Notes: generated by a model from the letters alone, not told the origin. A DNA stretch of 64,000 bases from Moringa oleifera (GCA_021397835.1 JAJFZO010000609.1:4218001-4282000); one strand, 5' to 3'; counted from the first letter of the stretch, positions 32,640 to 47,290 are shown. A program made the numbers and translations.

Positions 32640-34880
32640 CTCCCCGAACAGTCACATTTTGAAAACATGTATTCAGCATGCTTGATTTTCTTATTCAAAT
32701 AAAAATAATAATTTATTAATTAATTTAATTATTATTTTTAAGATTAAAAAACAAAAATATTTAAGATATTTAATTTAATTAAAAATATAAAAAACTTAAA
32801 AGGTATTTAAAAATAAAAAATTTCACAAAAAATTTAGAAATTAAAAACATAAGTGAAAATTACAAAGCTACAAATATATTTTAAAATAATATCGATCATT
32901 ATAATTTAATAATTAATTCATATTAAATGATTTTAAAATTAAGTTAACCTTTTATTGTATTTTATATTAGTAAATGCATTTTTATTATTTTTATTTCAAG
33001 ATAATAATATCATTTCATTAATTGAAATAGATTTGAACAAACTAATTAAATGAAAAATAAATACCAATATAAAAACTAAAATTAAAATTTTCTATTAGAA
33101 GAGATAAATACTAATATAGAAGCAAGCATAACATTGAAAAGCAGATATGCATGTGACATAATAAGTTATATAACTTTAATAATTATCTTAAAGAGATAAG
33201 ATTTAAAAAGTTTAAAGTAAAAAATTCAGAAGATGAGTTTACAGATTTTGATGTTTAAGTTAGATAATTGTCATTAAATATAGTTAATAATTGAAATAAT
33301 AGGTCTTTTTATAAGATTGAAATTTTGATTTCACCTTATTAAATGTTATCATCTCATTTAAAAAAAGATCATATAATGATAAAGATTAAAAGGATAGCAA
33401 AAAAATGAACCACATTAACGATTGACCGAAAGATCCGAATGCTAGATTAAAAGAAATGAAACAATAACAATGTTAATCATGAAATTATTGTTTCTGAAAG
33501 AAAATCCAAGAGAGTTGCTAAAACTTAACGATAAAAAAATTTTAACTAGATGATGAATACTTGGGATTAGCACTTAAAAAATTCATCCAAAATTAAACTA
33601 GAGGCATTATATGAAAAAATCATCCAGAATTAAACAATCTGCGTGTTAAAAAATAAAATAATGTGGGAATTACATTATATCCAAGCAAGTAGTTTTGGTC
33701 AAAGTTACTACTGGGTAACTTTTTCATTGAATTCTTGCCTTTAAATTCACGTTATCTAACCAAATGTATCCACACTCCCTTTACTAGGTCTTAATTCTTT
33801 TTTTTTTTTTTTTTGCAACATCCAAGCTCTAGAAATTAAACCATGAAAATTTAAATTTTCATAATGATAAAATCATAAATTAATTAACCCGCGAAAGCTA
33901 TCTATTTGAAGAAAAAAAAAACAGCTCTGTACCATCAGGGTGTGAACAAGCAAAATGATAAATATGCTTGGGTTTCTTTTTTTTTTTTTTTTTTTTAAGC
34001 AATCAAGCAATGTGCTTGCTAAGATAACACAAACCTCATCCCATGAAAAATAAACTATGAAAGATAAGTAAGGAAAAGACAGTGAGTAAAAGCAAATAGA
34101 GACCTAATTTACACAAAAAAATAGAGTCAAAATCCAAACCAAACAAAAAAACACAAATGCATCTTAGTTAGTAGCATAACAACAAAAAAGATGAACAGTT
34201 AATGAACAACACATTAAATTCTCTTTGGTTAAGGGGAACATTTGACAATCTTCATTATTCATTTTTTCCTTTTTATTCATCTCAGTTTCACTCATTTAAG
34301 TTTTGCTATCAAACAAACCATCAATGAAATAGAGCAAAAAAGAAAAGGGAAAATAGCAATGAATTGCATTAAAGGATCATGGAAGACATAGAGTTAGCTA
34401 TAGATAAAGAGAAAAAGTTACTATTCCTAGGCAAGTCTTTCTTCTTTATTTTTCTTGGGATAAAGAGACATTGAAAGAGAATTCTAGGGCTTTGGGGTTT
34501 TTGACCTTTTGTTTAAGGAGAGAGAAAGTAAGTCCTCTTAAGGCACCAAATTTACAAAGAAGGTAGGGAAAGGAAAGCCTGTCCATGTATGTGTTTGTCA
34601 AGTGGGCTTCAACCCATTCTTTTTTGTTTTGTGCCTAATATTTAAGATGTTTTATTTTGTAATCCAAAATGGTACAAGATTTAAGTGTATGTAGCTAAAT
34701 TTTCAAATATGCAAGAGCAGTAATAGATGAAATATGAGAATTCAATGTGATTCAGGAAAGTAATTTATTAAGCATAGTAAAATCTATTACTTTGTGCTCA
34801 TTACAAAGCTTAAGATTCGTTATTCTTCATTCATAAAACTAACTTAAATACTTAGAAGTTTTTATTTTTGTATTAGTCAT
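32640..34880. other. AT-rich intergenic DNA with poly-T tracts
   Basis: No gene recognised. Long T runs lie at about 33799-33814 and 33979-33996. The stretch 34430-34620 has a more gene-flank-like composition; read on the minus strand it has CT-rich sequence and a CCCTAGAATTCTC motif like a plant 5' UTR. It could be the abandoned 5' end of a minus-strand gene, but no coding exon can be attached to it. Confidence 0.4.
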
Positions 34881-36220
34881 TAAAAGACTATAGAATTCGA
34901 TTATAATTTTGTGATAATTTTTAGAAAAAATATCTAATAAAAATACAATAAATCAAACTATTAAAAAAATACAACAAAATATAAAAGCATTTAAAATAAA
35001 TATATAAAAAATTATAAAAATATACTAAAATTCAAAAATTTGATAAAAAAATATGTAGTAAAATAAAGGTAAACACCAAATAAACTAAAAAAATTGTACC
35101 CACTTGATGAGGTCTAATATTTATAATTTTATTGAATTAAAATATAAAAATAAAAATGATTAAAATATATCAAAAATCATTAAAACTAAAAAATTAAAAA
35201 AATTAAAAATAGAACAAAATAAAAAGTAATAAAATAAAAAAAAAGATAAAAATATTTACAGAACAAAAAATCATAAAAATGTTAAAAATAAAAGAAAATA
35301 AAAACAAAAACAAATAAAAAACTAAAAAATAAAATAAACTAAAAAATCCAAGAAAAATAAAGTTCGTATAGAAAGTAAGTGAAAGAAACTAAAAACATCC
35401 AATAAAATAAAAAAATAAATGTAAGAAATTTTTTTCAAAAAATCAAAGTAACCCAAAAAAATGAAAAAAGATCAAAGAGATCCGAAAAAATTCAAGACAT
35501 AATATATTCCAAAAAAAAAAAGTAAAGAAACAAAAACTCTTTGCAAAGCAACAAAATAGATTTTGTTGACAAAGAAGATAGTAAAAATTAAAATAAAATA
35601 AAATTTTAAATTTTAAAAATGTCAATAAAATAAAAATAAGAGAAAATAAATGTACTAAGATCTAAGAAATTCAAAGAAAATGAAAAAATCAAAAACTTTT
35701 AAAAAACAAAACATTTAAAAACTAGAAAATAAAAAAAGCAAAAAAACAATGTAAAATAAATTTCAAATATTTTAAAAAAATCATAGAATATTGTACAGAA
35801 AAATAAAAATAATTTTCATTCACATTTTTTTAAAAATGTAATAAAAATATAATAAATTAACAATAAAAAATATAAATACATAAAATAAATAAATAAAAAT
35901 GTGACAAAATGAAATAAAATTCAAAAATTTGATAAATTGAAAGAAAGAAAACAATAAAAATCAAATAAACATATAAAATTGCAACCATTTGGTGAGGTGT
36001 AATATTTGTCATCTTATTAAATTACAATAGTCAATGATGATAAAATTTAAAAAAATTAAAAAACTTAAAAAACTATAAACAAAGTTGAAAAATAAAAGCA
36101 AATAAAAACTTAAAAAATTAAATAAAATAATTTTTTTAAAATAAAGTAACTAAAAGATAAGTATTAGAAAATAAAAATACTTAACAAAATAAAAAAATAA
36201 ATATATATATTTTTTCAAAA
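34881..36220. repeat. A-rich repeat block, right arm of an inverted pair
   Basis: A-rich counterpart of 22321-23870 in opposite orientation. The marker GATGAGGTCTAATATTT at 35106 and its relative GGTGAGGTGTAATATTT at 35991 lie 885 bp apart, showing a tandem unit. The reverse complement of 35100-35130 matches 22890-22915, and CAACAAAATAGATTTTGTTG near 35548 mirrors the CAAAATCTATTTT marker of the left arm. It abuts the CCCTAAA-like array at about 36220. Confidence 0.7.
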
Positions 36221-39200
36221 ACCCAAAAACCTTGAATCCTAAATCCTATTTCGTAAAGTGTAGATCCTAAACCCTTAGTAACCTTAACCTTAAACCCAAA
36301 ATCCTAAATTTGAGGACGTAAACACCAGACTTTAAACCCTAAAAGCTTAGAACCCTAAAACCTAGAACCCTAAAACCTAAAAACTATATCCTAAACCTTA
36401 GACCCTAGACCTTATGTTCTAGACGCTAAATCTTAAGACTATAGATACTAAACCCTAAACTTCAAACCCTAGACCTTAATTCATTAAACCTAGAATCCTA
36501 GACATTAATTCCTAGATTATACTTTATTCCTTAGATCTATGACCTTAAATCCTAAAACCTAGTCCTTAGATCTTTAGACCTTTGAAACCTAGACTTTACA
36601 CCTTAGATTTTGGACCCTCAACCCTTGACCCTATACCTTAGACCTTAAACCTTGTACCTTAGACCTTAAAACCTAAAATCTACGCCCTAGACCTTAAAAC
36701 CCTACACTTTAAATACTAGACCTTAAACCTTAAACCCTAAACTATAAACCTTAAACCATAAAACCCTGAACCCTAAACCTTAAAACCTTGAACCCCAAAT
36801 ATTAGACCCTAGACTTTGGATCTTAAACCCAAGACCCTTGACCTTAGATCTTAGACCTCAGATCATAGCCCTTAGATCCTATATCCTAGATAATAGACCC
36901 TAAATCCTAGAACCTAAACAATAGCCTTAAACCCTAAACTCTATACTAGAAATCATAATTCTTAAGCCGTAGACTCTAGACCTTAGCCTTTAGATCTTAA
37001 AACCTAGATCCTAGAACCGTCGATCCAAGACACTTCAAGACCTTAAACTCTTACACTTTAGAGTGTAAACCTTTCACCCTTAACACGACACCATATACTC
37101 TACACCCTACCCTAAAACCTATAACCCTAAAATCTAAACCCTTGACGCTAAACCTTAAACCTAAAATCATTTTCCTAGGATTCAAGACTATGGACCCTAG
37201 GCCTTGGCCTTTAGACCCTAGATTTTACACCCTTGACTTTACACCCTACTCTAAAACTGTAAAACCCATAGATCTAAAATCAAGACCAAATATCCTAAAC
37301 CATAAACCTTAGACCCTAAACTTATGCCTTAGACCTTAAACCTTAGACCTTAGATCTTAAACCCTAAACCATAAACCATAAATTATAGACAGTAAATTAT
37401 AGACCTTACAACCTAAATTGCAGGCCATAAATCGTAGACCTTGGGCCTTACACTTTATACCTTAGATCCTAGACATAAAATCCTAAAACCCTACACCCTA
37501 GACCTTAAAATCCTATACCCTAGACACTAGAACGTTAGACTTTTAAACCCTAGACTTGAGACCCTAGACTTTAATCTTGGATCTTAGACCCTACCTAGTC
37601 CTTGGGCCCTAACCCTAGATGTTATAATCCTAAACTTTATATACTAGATCCTAGACTCTAAACCTTAAAACTTAGACGCTTCCCCTGGAACCATGAAATC
37701 CTATCCTAGGACCTAAAACCTAGAAACCTTAAAACTTCAGACCTTAAACCTTATACCCTTTAAACCTAGACACTAGAGCCTAAACTCCTATATGTTAGAC
37801 CTTAAACCCTAAATCTAGACCTTAGATCCTAAATCCAAAAATCTATAAACATTAAAACCCATTAGACCTTAAAACCCTAGATCTTAGACTTTAGGATCTA
37901 GACCTTAGACCCTTAAACCCAAGACCAAAGACCTTTAACCCTAAACTCTAATACTCTAGACTGTAAACCCTAAACCCTAGATCCTAGACCTAGACATAGA
38001 CCCTAAACCATATATCCTAGATCCTAAACCTTAGAACTTGAACCTTAGACCCTTGTTTCTAAAGTTTAGATCCTAAAACTCTAAACTCTAACATTAACCT
38101 TAAAATCCTACCTTAAACCCTATACCCTAGTCCTTAAGACCATAAACTCTAAGTTTGAAATGCTAGACCCATGACACCATAAGCTTAAACCTTAGACCCT
38201 ACACTTTAGAACCTTACACCTAAAACTAAAACCTGGACCTTGAACCTTAGATCTTAAACCTTAGACCTTAGACTATGGACCCCTTAAACCTCGAACCATA
38301 GACCCTAAATCATACCCTATACCCTAGACCCAGATTATGCCTATATCTTAAACCTAGATTATACCCTATACCTTAGAACTTAGACCCTCAAACCCTAAGT
38401 TAATTAACCCTAAAACTTAAAATTTGGGCTCCAGGCCTTAAACTCCATAAAATAGTAAAACCTAAAATCTAGACCCTAGACCCAAAACCTTAGATCGAAC
38501 CTTAAAGCCCTACATCTTTAATAGACCGTAGATCATGAACCATAAACTTAAGACCTTAGAATGCTAACCGTAAGGCCAAAACTCTAGGCCCTACACCCTA
38601 CACGCTACACCTAAATCCTAAAACCTTGAAACCTTAAAACCCTAAAATCCTAAAACATTAGACCCCTAACCCTAGAGCTGAAAACCTTAGACCTTTAAAC
38701 CTTAAATCCTACAATCTTAAACCCTAAGCCCTAGACCTTAGACCAAAGATCCTACACCCTAAGTCCTAGAGTGTAGACCTTAGACCCTAAAACACTTGAC
38801 ATTAAGCCTTAGACTTGCTAAATCTAGATCCTAGACCCTAATTCCTAAACCTAGACTGTAAAAGTAGACCTTAAATCCTAAACCCTAGAACCATAGACCG
38901 TAGATTCTAGACCCCACACCTTACTTTAAAACTCAAGATTCTAGATCCTAAACCATACCTTAAAACCTGAGAATCTTAAAACCTAAAGCCTAGATCCTAT
39001 ACTATAAAGCATTGACTATTATAGATCGTAGACCTTAGACCTTGACTCTACACCCTGCCTTAAAATCCTAGAACCCTAAAACCCCAAAATCTTGGACCTT
39101 AAACCTTAGAGCCTAGATTCTAGAATTTATACTCTAAATCCTAAACTGTATACCCTAAACTTTAAGCCCCAAACTATATACCTTTAACCTTAGACCCTTA

Positions 39201-40650
39201 AACCCTTTCAGCCCTAGACTTGAACCCTAAAACTAATCCATAGACCAAAGACCTTAGATCATGGATCCCAAGACCCTAGACCTCTTTCTTGGACCTTAAA
39301 CCTAGAATCTTGAACCTTATACTCTAGACCAAGATCCTAAACCATAAAAGCCCTTAAACCTTAAAATCTTAGAATTTGGACTCTAGAACCAAGACCTTAG
39401 ATTCTAAAACCCTACACCTTAAAATTCTAGAACCCTAAAACTTAGACCCTAAAAACTAATATCCTATACTTTAAAACTTAGATCTTAAACACTAAACCTT
39501 ATACCTCATATCATAAACCCTGGACCTTAGACCATAATTTCTAAACCGTAAAACTTGGATCCTAGAGACCCTAGACCCCATACCTTAGATCAAAACCCTA
39601 GATGATTGATCTTAAACCCTAGATCGTGAATGGTAAACCCTAAAGGCCTATCCATATACCCTAAACAACCCTACACTAAACCCTAAATCCTAAAACCCCA
39701 CATTAGACCCTAACCTAAAGCCAATACCTTAAACCCTAAATCCTAAAGCCAATACCTTGAAACCCTAAATCCTAAAGCCAATACCTTAAACCCAAAAGCC
39801 CTACCATAAGCCCTAGACCTTAATCCCTAAAACCCAAGAGCATAAACCTTAGACCTAAAACCCTAACCCCTAGACCATAACCCTAAAATCCTAACCTAAA
39901 AACTTAGACCCATGATCCTAGACTTTAGTCCCTAGAACCTAAAACCCTAAAAACTAGATCCCAAACTTTAGACTCTAGGTCTTAGACCTTACCTTTTACC
40001 TTGATCCTTGATCTTAGACCCTAAAACCTTAAAGGAATAGACCTTAACCTTAAAATACTAGACCCTAGATCTTAAAAATTGCGACTCTAAACCTTAAACC
40101 TCTAAAACACTAGACATGAGAGCCAAAAACCCTAGATCTTGAAACCTTACATCCTAAAATCTTAAATCTTAAACGCTAGATCCTAGACCCTTGATGGCGG
40201 ATCCTGGACTCATAACCTTAGACTTTAAACCATAAACCCTAAACTCAAGAACCTTAACTTTAGATCCTACATCCTACACACTAGATCCTAAAACACTTGA
40301 CACTAAACCCTTAAACCCTAGACTCAAGACTTTAGACCGTAAACTCCTGTACTCTAAAACCTAAACTCTTATACTCTAAATCGTAAACACAAGACCCTAG
40401 ACCTTAGACCGTAACCTAAAACTATAGAACCCTAGACGTTAAAACCTAGACTCAAGATCCTAAACTGTAGGCCTAACATTTTAGACGCTAGACCCTAGAT
40501 CTTACCATAAAACTCTCGAACCTTGAAACTTAGGCCTAAGATCCGACACTAAACCTTAGACATTAGACCATTAACCATAGTCAGTAGATCGTAGACCCTA
40601 GATGTCTTAGAACCTAAAACACTAAAACTCAAAACCTGCACCATAAACCC
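36221..40650 (-). repeat. Degenerate CCCTAAA telomere-like array (4.4 kb)
   Basis: C-rich on the + strand: an unbroken run of diverged heptamer-like words (CCCTAAA, CCTTAGA, CCCTAGA, CCTTAAA). It is the complement-strand form of the TTTAGGG-like blocks on the left, so it is oppositely oriented. A short internal triplication, CCTAAAGCCAATACCTTAAA, occurs around 39713-39790. Not a functional telomere because of the heavy divergence and the satellite that follows. No gene found. Confidence 0.85.
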
Positions 40651-42147
40651 AAGGTGAAATAATCGGTTGTCCTACCATTGCTTCATCTTCATCATCGCCT
40701 ACAGAATCATAGTGCTCAAGAAAACCATTAATCTCAAAGTTGTTATAAAGTAAACCATCCAAAACAAAACAAAATATTAGAAGTTTGCAACCTATCATTC
40801 CAAAAAAACATATTAACAAGATGAAGCATGTCTAAGAAAATCAAGGAAAAAATAAAATTAGAAAATGAATTATCAAATCAAGAAAATTTATAACATAAAA
40901 AATCAAAGAAGTTGAAAAAAATGCAATACTAATGGAGGTTTAACAATAAAAAGATAAGCTCGAATCTAGGAATCCATACTTGCACCTACCGAAGAAGAAA
41001 CAAAAAATACTAGTTTATTGCTACACCCACTACTACTGCTAGTGCTAGATCACTCCTACTGCTAAGCAACAAAAAAAAAAAAAACAATTATGATGCATAG
41101 AAAAATATTATTGACAAAGGTGCTACTTTCCAAGATAATAAGTATGTATAAGGGATGGTAGAATCCTCCCTTAGCAAATAAATGGATAAGCCCCCATGTA
41201 GGAAACCTTATTTGCAGTAACCAAGGGAATAATCAACTGTCATGCCATTGCTCCTTCTTCATCATTGCGTGCAGAATCACCGTGCTTAAAAGAACCATTA
41301 TCTTAAAATTTGTTACAAAGTAAACAATCCAAAACAAAACAAAATATTAGGAGTCTGCAACTTATCATTCCTAAAAAAAAAAATATTAAGAAGATTGAAG
41401 CATGTCTAAGAAAATCGAGGAAAAAAATAAAACTAGAAAATGAATAATCAAATCAAGAATATGTATAACATAAAAAATCAAAAAAGTTGAAAAAAATCCA
41501 ATACAAATAAAGGTTTAACAATAAAAAGATAAGCCCGAATCTAGGAATTCATACCTGTACCTATTGAAGAAGCAAGAAAAAATACCAATTTATTTCTACA
41601 GCTGCTGTTGCTAGTGCTAGATCACTGCTACTGCTAAGTAACAAAAAACATACGATTATGAGGCATAGAAAATATTTTTGATAAAGACACTATTTTCTAA
41701 GATAATACGTATGTACAAGGGATGGTACAATCTTCTGTTAACAATAAATGGATAAGTCCCCATGCAGGAAACTTGATTTGTAGTTACCAAGAAAACAATC
41801 GATTGTCTTGCCATTGCTCCTTCTTCATCATTGCTTGCAGAATCTTTGCAATGTAGTGCTCAAAAGAACCATTGGTCTCACAGTCGTTATAAAGTAAACC
41901 ATTTTAAAAAATAGGAGTTTGTAACTTATCATTCCTAAAAAACATATTAATAAGATGAAAGTATGTCTAAGAAAATCGAGAACAAAAATAAAATTAAAAA
42001 ATAAATAATCAAATCAAGAAAATTTATAACATAAAACATCAAAAAATTTGAAAAAAAATCCAATACCAATGGAGGTTTAATAATAAAAAGATAAGCCCGA
42101 ATATAGGAATCCATACCTGTACATACCAAAGAAGCAATAAAAAATAT

Positions 42148-42285
42148 CAGTGTATTGCTACACCTAATACTGCTGCTGCTCGTGCTAGATCACTACTACT
42201 GCTAAGCAAGGAAAAAAACCACTTTATTGTTATAGCTACTGCTACTCGTGGTGCTAGATCAATGCTACCGCTAAGCAACAAAAAA
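42148..42285. repeat. Local duplication of the triplet module within a satellite monomer
   Basis: The TTTATTGCTA...GCTAGATCA...GCTAAGCAA module occurs twice in a row here, about 70 bp apart, but once in ordinary monomers. The next monomer (junction near 42482) is truncated. Confidence 0.75.
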
Positions 42286-44625
42286 CATACGATTATGAGG
42301 CATAGAAAAATTTTACCAATAAAGGTCCTATTTTCCAAGATAATAAGTACGTAGAAGGGATGGTAGAATCTTCCCTTAACAATAAATGGATAAGCCCTCA
42401 TGCAGGAAACCTTATTTGGAGTTACCAAGGGAATAATTGATTATTGTGCCATTGCTCCTTCTTCATTATTGCGTGCAGAATGTATCGAACAAACTGGTAT
42501 TGGAGGTTCAACAATAAAAAGATAAGCCCAAATGTAGGAATCCATACCTGCACGCACCAAAGAAGCAGCAAAAAATACTAGTTTATTGCTATAGCTACTA
42601 CTACTACTAATGTTACATCGCTATTACTACTAAGCAAAAAAAAAAAAAGATTATGATGCATAAAAAAATATTACCGATAAAGGTGCTATTTTTCGAGATA
42701 ATAAGTATGTACAAGGAATGGAAGAATCCTTTCTTAACAATAAATGGATAAGCCTCATGCAGGAAACCTTATTTGCAGTTACCAAGGGAACAATCGATAC
42801 TCCCATTGCTCCTCCTTCATCATTGCTTGTAGAATTTTTGAAACATCGTGCTCAAAATAACCATTGGTCTTAAAGTTACTATAAAGTAAACCATCCAAAA
42901 AAAAAAAAAAAACAAGTTAAAAGTTTGTAACTTATCATTCCTAAAAAACATATTAACAAGATGAAAGCATTTCTTAAAAAATCGATAAAAAAATGAAATT
43001 AGAAAATGAATAATCAAATCAAGAAAATTTATAACATAAAAAATGAAAAAAGTTAAAAAAATCCAATACCAATGGATGTTTAATAATAAAAGATAAGCTC
43101 GAATGTAGGAATCCATAGGTGCACCTATCGAAGAAGCAGCAAAAAATACCACATTATTGCTGCGCCTACTACTGCTGCTGCTTGTGCTAGATCATTGCTA
43201 TCACTAAGCAACAAAAAAATATATGATTATGAGGCATAGAAAAATATTACCAATAAAGGTGCTTTTTTCCAAGATATTAAGTATGTACAAGGGACGGTAG
43301 AATCTTTCCTTCACAATAAACGGATGAGCCCCCATGCAGGAAACCTTGTTTGGAGTTACTAACGATCAATTGTCTTGCCATTGCTCCTTCTTCATCATTA
43401 CATGCAGAATCTTTACAATATCGTGCTCGAAAGAGCCATTAGTCTTAGGGTTGCTATAATGTAAACCACTCAAAACTAAAAAAAAAAAAGTTAGGAGTTT
43501 GTAACTTATCATTCCTAAAAAACATATTAACAAGATGAAAGCATGTTGAAGAAAATCGAGGAAAAAATAAAATTAAAAAATAAATAATCAAATCAAGAAA
43601 ACTTATAACATAAAAAAATTAAAAAAAGTAGAAAAAAATCCAACACCTATGGAGGTTTAACAATAAAAAGATAAGCCCGAATCTAGGAATCCATACTTGC
43701 ACTTACTGACAAAAAAAAAAAAAAACCAGATTATAACCATAGCTACTGCTACTCCTAGTACTAGATCACTGCTACTGCTAAGCAACAAAAAAACACATGA
43801 TTATGATGCATAGAAAAATATTACCAATAAAGGTGCTATTTTTCAACATAATAAGTATGTACAAGGAATGGTAGAATCCTCCCTTAATAATAAATAGATA
43901 AGCCCCAATGCACGAAGCTTCTTTTAGTGTTACCAAGCGAACAATCGATTGTCATGCCATTACTCCTTCTTCATCATTGCGTGCCGAATCTTTGCAACAT
44001 CGTGCTCAAAAGAACTATTAGTCTCACAATTGTTAGACAGTAAACTATCTAAAGGAAAAAAAAATATTAAGAGTTTGTAACTATTCGTTCCTAAAAAAAC
44101 ATATTAACAAGATGAAAGCATGTCTGAGAAAATCAAGGAAAAAATTAAAAAAGAAATAATCAAATCAAAAAAATTTATATCATAAAAAATCAAAAATGTT
44201 GAAGAAAATCCAATATCAATGGAAGTTTAACAACCAAAAGATAAGCTCCAATGTAGGAACCCATACTTGTGCATGTCGAAGAAGCAACAAAAAATACCAA
44301 TTTATTTTTACAGCTGCTGCTACTGCTAGTTCTAGATCACTGCTACCATTAAGCAACAAAAAAACATACGATTATGAGGTATAGAAAATATTACTGATAA
44401 AGATACCATTTTCCAAGATAATAAATATGCACAAGTGATGGTACAATCTTTCATTAACAATAAATAGGTAGGCCCCCATGTAGGAAACCTTATTTGCAGT
44501 TACCAAGCGAATAATCAATTGTCATGCCATTGCTCCTTCTTCATCATTGCCTGCATCTTTGCTACATCGTGCTCAAAAGAATCATTGGTCTCATAGTTGC
44601 TATAAAGTAAACCATTTGAAACAAA

Positions 44626-44645
44626 TATATATATATATATATATT
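44626..44645. repeat. (TA)n tract in a satellite monomer
   Basis: Dinucleotide run at the position where other monomers have an A-rich stretch between GTAAACC and ATTAGGAGTTTGTAAC. Confidence 0.9.
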
Positions 44646-45204
44646 AGGAGTTTGTAACTTTTTATTCCTAAAAAAAATATTAACAAGATGAAAACATGTC
44701 TGAGAAAATCGAGAAAAAATAAAACTAGAAAAATAAATAATAAAATCAAGAAAATTTATAACATAAAAAATCAAAAAATTTGAAAAAAAATCCAATACCA
44801 ATGAAGGTCTAAAAACCAAAAGATAAGCCTAAATGCAGGAATCCATACGTGCACCTATCGAAGAAGCAAAAAAAAAACCACTTTGTTGCTATAACTGTTG
44901 CTACTCATGGTGTTAGATCAATGCTACTGCTAAACAACAAAAAAACATACGATTATGAGGCATAGAAAAATATTACTGATAAAGGTGTCATTTTCCAAGA
45001 TATTAAGTATGCACAACGGATGATAGAATCCTTCCTTAAGAACAAAAGGATAAACCCCCATTTAGGAAACCTTATTTGGAGTTACCAAGCAAACAATTGA
45101 TTGTCATGCCATTGCTCTTTATTCATCATTGACTGCAGAATCTTTACACCATCATGCTCAAAAGAACCATTAGTTTTGGAGTTGCTAGAAAGTAAACCAA
45201 CCAG

Positions 45205-45207
<3 letters not shown>

Positions 45208-45249
<42 letters not shown>
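45208..45249. repeat. (TA)n tract in the next satellite monomer
   Basis: The longest TA run of the window, at the equivalent monomer position to the tract at 44626. Confidence 0.9.
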
Positions 45250-45253
<4 letters not shown>

Positions 45254-46387
45254 GTTTGTAACTTTTTCATTCCTAAAAAACATATTAACAAGATGAAAAC
45301 ATGTCTGAGAAAATGCAAGGGAAAAAACAAAATTAGAAAATGAATGATCAAATCAAAAAAATTTACAACATTAAAAATCAAAAAAGTTGAAGAAAATCCA
45401 ATACCAATGAAGGTTTAACAACCAAAAGATAAGCCCGAATGTATGAATCCGTACCTACACTTGCTGAAGAAGCAAGAAAAAAAACCAATTTATTGCTATA
45501 ACTATTGTTACTTAATGGTACTAGATCAATGCTATCTCTAAGTAACAAAAAAATATACAATTGTTAGCCATAGAAAAATATTAACAATAAAGGTGCTATT
45601 TTTTAAGATAATAAGCATGCACAAGGGATGGTAGAATCCACCCTTAACAATAAATGGATAGACCCCCATGTAGGAAACCTTATTTGAAGTTACCAAGGGA
45701 ACAATCGATCCCCATGCCATTACTCCTTCTTCATCATTGCTTGCAGAACCTTTGCAATATCGTGGTGAAAAGAAACATTAGTCTTAGAGTTGCCATAAAG
45801 CAAACCATCCAAAAATTTTTTAAAAAAATATTAGGAGTTTATAACTTTTCATTCTTAAAAAGCACATTAACAAGATGAAAGTATGTCTGAGAAAATAGAG
45901 AAAAAATAAAATTAGAAAATAAATAATCAAATCAAGAAAATTTATAACATAAAAAATAAAAAAGTTAAAAAAATCCAATACCAATGGAGGTCTAACAACC
46001 AAAAGATAAGCCCAAATGTAGGAATCTATAACTACGCCTACCAAATAAGCATAAAAAAAAAAAAAAACTTTATTGCTATAGCTGCTGTTACTAATGGCGC
46101 TAGATTAGTGCTATCACTAAGCAACAAAAAAACAAACGATTATGAGGCATAGAAAAATATTACCAATAAAGGTGTTATTTGGCAAGATAATAAGGATGCA
46201 CAAAGGATGGTAAAATCCTCCCTTAACAATAAATAGATAGGCCCTGCGCAAGAAACCTCATTTGGAGTTACCAAGCGAACAATCGATTGTCACGCCATAG
46301 CTCCTTCTTCATCATTGCCTGCAGAATCTTTGCAACATCATGCTCAAAAGAACTATTACTGTTAGGGTTGCTATAAAGTATACCTTT

Positions 46388-46388
<1 letters not shown>

Positions 46389-46425
<37 letters not shown>
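46389..46425. repeat. (TA)n tract in a third satellite monomer
   Basis: Again at the same monomer position. The intervening monomer (about 45815) has TTTTTTAAAAAAATATT instead. Confidence 0.9.
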
Positions 46426-46427
<2 letters not shown>

Positions 46428-47290
46428 GAGTTTGTAACATGTCATTCCTAAAAAACATATTGACAAGATGAAAGCATGTCTAAGAAAATCGAGGAAACAA
46501 AGAAAACTAAAAAATGAATAATCAAATAAAGAAAATTTAAAACATAAAAAATGAAAAAAGTTGAAAAAAATCAAATAACGAAGAAGGTTTAACAACCAAA
46601 AGATAAGCCCAAATGTAGGAAGTCATACCTATACCTACCGAAGAAGCAACAAAAAAACGAGTTTAGTGCTACACCTACTGCTAATGCTGGTGTTAGATCA
46701 CTGCTACCACTAAGCAACAAAAAAACATACGATTCTAAGGCATAGAACAATATTAGCGATAAAGGTGCTATTCTGCAAGATAACAAGGATGCATAAAGGA
46801 TGGTAGAATCCTCCCTTAACAATATATGGATAGGTTCCCAGGCACGAAAGCTCATTTGGAATTAGTAAGTGAACAATTGATTGTCAAGCCATTACTCCTT
46901 CATCATGCACAATCTTTGCAATATCGAGCTCAAAACAACCATTGGTGTAAGAGTTGCTATAAAATAAACCTCTCAAAAAAATAAAATATTCGGAGTTTGT
47001 AACTTATCATTCCTAAAAAACATATTAACAAGATGAAAGTATGTTTAACAAAATCAACGAAAAAAATTTAGAAAATAAATAATCAAATAAAGTAAATTAA
47101 TAACCTAAAAAATCAAAAAAGTTAAAAAAAATCCAATACCAATGGAAGTTTAAAAAACAAAAGATAAGCCCGATTGTAGGAATCCAAACCTGCACCTACC
47201 GAAGAAGATAAAAAAAGTAGTTTATTCCCAGGGCTGCTACTACTACTGGTGCTAGATCACGGCTACTCCTAAGCAACAAAAAAACATACG

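Noticed and set aside
36221..40650. A functional chromosome end
   Set aside because: The heptamers are too diverged and the sequence continues into satellite DNA on one side and A-rich DNA on the other.
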